A stretch of 8,229 nucleotides of DNA from Alphaproteobacteria bacterium (lineage in GTDB: Bacteria; Pseudomonadota; Alphaproteobacteria; JABSOH01; JABAAW01). Below are positions 6,746 through 8,229 of the stretch, one piece after another (position 1 is the stretch's first letter; every line of letters begins with the position of its first letter). The stretch spans positions 1 through 8,229 of the forward strand of contig JABAAD010000025.1 of assembly GCA_014238935.1 (NCBI GenBank), in the 5' to 3' direction. The position numbers and the translations under genes are program-made. Under the pieces are notes generated by a model that did not search any database, was not told where the DNA came from, and was given only the letters and a program-made list of their open reading frames with translations.

Positions 6746-7927
6746 ATGTTAGCAAACACAAAAACAGTGGCAAACACAAGTTTGGCAAACACGGGGGGCG
6801 GGATGCTGTTGTGTATCGTGCGCTGGTGGTTGAGCCTCGATCGCTGGCTGTTGGGGTGCGTAGCTCTGCTGTGCTTCTTCGGGTTGCTGGTACAGTTCGG
6901 CTTGAGCCCTCTTTTGGGCAAAAAGTTCGGACTTGCCCCTTACACGCTCGCCATCAAACACAGCGTGTTCGTGGCAGCAAGCCTTTCGCTCGCGCTTGTC
7001 ATCAGCGTGAGCGAGCGGGTTATGGTGGTGCGTTGCGCGCTTTTTGTTTTGTTGGTCTTCTTTAGCCTTTCTGTGCTGTTGTTTTTCGTAGCCGAGCCCT
7101 ACTACGGAGCGCGACGGTGGCTTTCCTTAGGATATTTTTCTGTGCAGCCCTCGGAGTTTTTGAAGCCTTCGTTTGCCGTCTTGGCTGCCGCCCTTTTTTC
7201 GCGCTACTTGGAGAGCGACCGCAACGGCGCGTGGCTTTGGTGCGTGCTTGCGCTGTATGTACCTCTTGCAGTGGTGCTTTTCTTGCAACCCGATGTCGGA
7301 CAGCTTTTGTTGTTAACCTTGAGTTTGCTCGGCATGTGGTTTGTCGCGGGCATGTCCTTTTCGGCGATGGTCGCATGGAGCATCGCGTTGCCGACGGCGG
7401 GGTTGGGCTTGTATTGGCTGCTGCCGCATGTAGCCGAGCGCGTCGATGCCTTCCTCGCCTTTTCGTTGAGCACGGTGTCTTCGCGCGGCGATCAGGTGTC
7501 GCTGGGCTTGCAGCTTCTGATGGACGGAGGCATGTTCGGACGAGGCTTGGGAATCGGCAAAGCAGGAGGCAGGCTCTTCGATCCGCAAAGCGACTTCGTC
7601 TTCGTCGCGCTCGGCGAACAACTGGGGATCGTCATCGCCTTGCTCGTCGTCTTCCTCTACGCGACTTTGGGCTGGCGCGTCTTGCTACGCACGCGCGCGA
7701 TGCGTTCTTCTTTCGCTCTTTTGGCGGCGACGGGATTGTTGACGCAGGTCGTTTGTCAGGCGAGCATCAACATGGGCTCTGCCTTGGGACTACTGCCGCC
7801 GAAAGGCACGACTTTGCCATGGATTTCGGCGGGCGGATCCTCCCTATGCGCCTTGGGCATCACTCTCGGCTGCCTCCTCAGCCTAACGCGCACGCACGCG
7901 CCGTCGTCGCCGCAGTGGCAACCATGA
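6746..7927 (+). CDS. ftsW: Septal peptidoglycan glycosyltransferase FtsW (SEDS family)
   Basis: This polytopic inner-membrane enzyme polymerises lipid II at the division site together with FtsI. From the ATG at 6746 it is 393 aa with about ten hydrophobic segments, the normal size for FtsW. Motifs are YYGARRWLSLGYFSVQPSEFLK (119-140), FLQPDVGQ (179-186), GGMFGRGLGIGKAG (261-274), QSDFVFVALGEQLG (281-294) and NMGSALGLLPPKGTTLPWISAGGSS (342-366). The Lys in PPKGTTLP favours FtsW over RodA. The catalytic Asp of the family is kept as Asp283, but the preceding HT is QS here. The start is uncertain. ATG 6746 has AGAAG 10 bases upstream; GTG 6740 would overlap the murD stop as GTGA; ATG 6803 would begin right before the first hydrophobic segment. 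The first 20 residues contain three ANT triplets from a DNA repeat. The frame is open further upstream inside murD, but that part is not real. Confidence 0.95.
   Translation: MLANTKTVANTSLANTGGGMLLCIVRWWLSLDRWLLGCVALLCFFGLLVQFGLSPLLGKKFGLAPYTLAIKHSVFVAASLSLALVISVSERVMVVRCALFVLLVFFSLSVLLFFVAEPYYGARRWLSLGYFSVQPSEFLKPSFAVLAAALFSRYLESDRNGAWLWCVLALYVPLAVVLFLQPDVGQLLLLTLSLLGMWFVAGMSFSAMVAWSIALPTAGLGLYWLLPHVAERVDAFLAFSLSTVSSRGDQVSLGLQLLMDGGMFGRGLGIGKAGGRLFDPQSDFVFVALGEQLGIVIALLVVFLYATLGWRVLLRTRAMRSSFALLAATGLLTQVVCQASINMGSALGLLPPKGTTLPWISAGGSSLCALGITLGCLLSLTRTHAPSSPQWQP
6752..6792 (+). repeat. Three spaced GCAAACAC repeats at the start of ftsW
   Basis: GCAAACAC occurs at 6752-6759, 6770-6777 and 6785-6792, with spacings of 18 and 15 bases. 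All three are in the same codon phase and encode Ala-Asn-Thr. They lie in the 57 bases between the first and second possible ATG starts of ftsW. This stretch is A/C-rich and differs visibly in composition from the surrounding coding DNA. Confidence 0.75.
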
Positions 7928-8229
7928 CAGCAGAGACACGAAAGCTCGTCGTCGTCGCTGCAGGTGGCACGGGCGGACACATCTTTCCTGCGCTCGCCTT
8001 CATGGAGGCGATGCGCAAACAACGTCGCTATCGCCTCGCGCTGATCGGCGACCGCCGCGCGCTACCCTTGAGCGGCAGTTTGGCTCGTCTTTCGCTCTAC
8101 CGCATCTTCGCCGCGGGCGTGAGCGGCAGAAGAGGATTTCGCTTCGTCGCTGCCGTATTTCTGTTGTTCTTAGGGCTCGTTCAATCCTTCTACCTTCTGA
8201 GGAAGTTTCGTCCTGCGGTCGTCGTGGGC
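7924..8229 (+). CDS. murG: Lipid II synthase MurG (UDP-GlcNAc transferase), 5' part
   Basis: This peripheral membrane glycosyltransferase adds GlcNAc to lipid I on the cytoplasmic face, making lipid II. The 102 codons in the window stay open to the end, so the gene is cut by the window edge. The N-terminal Rossmann domain begins KLVVVAAGGTGGHIFPALAF; the glycine loop GGTGGH (14-19) with the conserved His19 is the defining MurG signature. The segment QSFYLLRKFRPAVVVG (87-102) matches the family's usual stretch leading to the next glycine motif. A hydrophobic patch at about 73-90 fits membrane association. The ATG overlaps the ftsW stop (ATGA), pointing to translational coupling; there is no clear Shine-Dalgarno sequence. 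An in-frame GTG at 7915 is a less likely start. Gene order suggests murC follows, which cannot be seen here. Confidence 0.96.
   Translation, partial: MTAETRKLVVVAAGGTGGHIFPALAFMEAMRKQRRYRLALIGDRRALPLSGSLARLSLYRIFAAGVSGRRGFRFVAAVFLLFLGLVQSFYLLRKFRPAVVVG

Noticed and set aside
6746..7927. RodA rather than FtsW for the SEDS gene
   Set aside because: The PPKGTTLPWIS motif with Lys and the position between murD and murG favour FtsW.
1..8229. A novel defence, mobile or biosynthetic system hidden in the window
   Set aside because: All coding space is explained by seven standard dcw genes. No inverted or direct repeats of mobile elements, no CRISPR-like spacing and no unexplained gap over 30 bases were seen.

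Overview
The window is one uninterrupted stretch of a division and cell wall (dcw) gene cluster, all on the + strand. The order is ftsI (3' part) - murE - murF - mraY - murD - ftsW - murG (5' part). Every gene was identified from family motifs readable in its translation. No accessory, mobile, RNA or CRISPR element was found. Almost every base is coding. Junctions range from a 1-base overlap (murE/murF) and a 4-base overlap (ftsW/murG) to gaps of 2-24 bases, and I see no internal promoter or terminator. The genes look co-transcribed and partly translationally coupled.

The organism is a Gram-negative-type bacterium with fairly GC-rich DNA (about 55-60% by eye). MurE carries the DNPR signature of meso-diaminopimelate-adding enzymes, so the peptidoglycan is probably of the meso-DAP type. 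The gene order is the usual proteobacterial one. Several local motifs resemble alphaproteobacterial homologues: the FQ..N form of the MurE ATP-site motif, the MraY WFNAPPA..FMGDTGSL stretch, and QPDVGQ in FtsW. An alphaproteobacterium is my best inference, but placement was not tested, and several proteins look divergent.

The genes form one pathway. MurD adds D-Glu, MurE adds meso-DAP and MurF adds D-Ala-D-Ala to UDP-MurNAc in the cytoplasm. MraY moves the phospho-MurNAc-pentapeptide to undecaprenyl phosphate (lipid I), and MurG adds GlcNAc (lipid II). FtsW (glycosyltransferase) and FtsI/PBP3 (transpeptidase) then use lipid II to build septal peptidoglycan.

I found no new biological system. 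The points worth a second look are small. Three essential genes contain short in-frame tandem or spaced repeats (murE, murF and the start of ftsW). MurF has lost the usual His/Asn motif of the central domain. FtsW has QSD in place of the near-universal HTD around its catalytic Asp. The start codon of ftsW is ambiguous.
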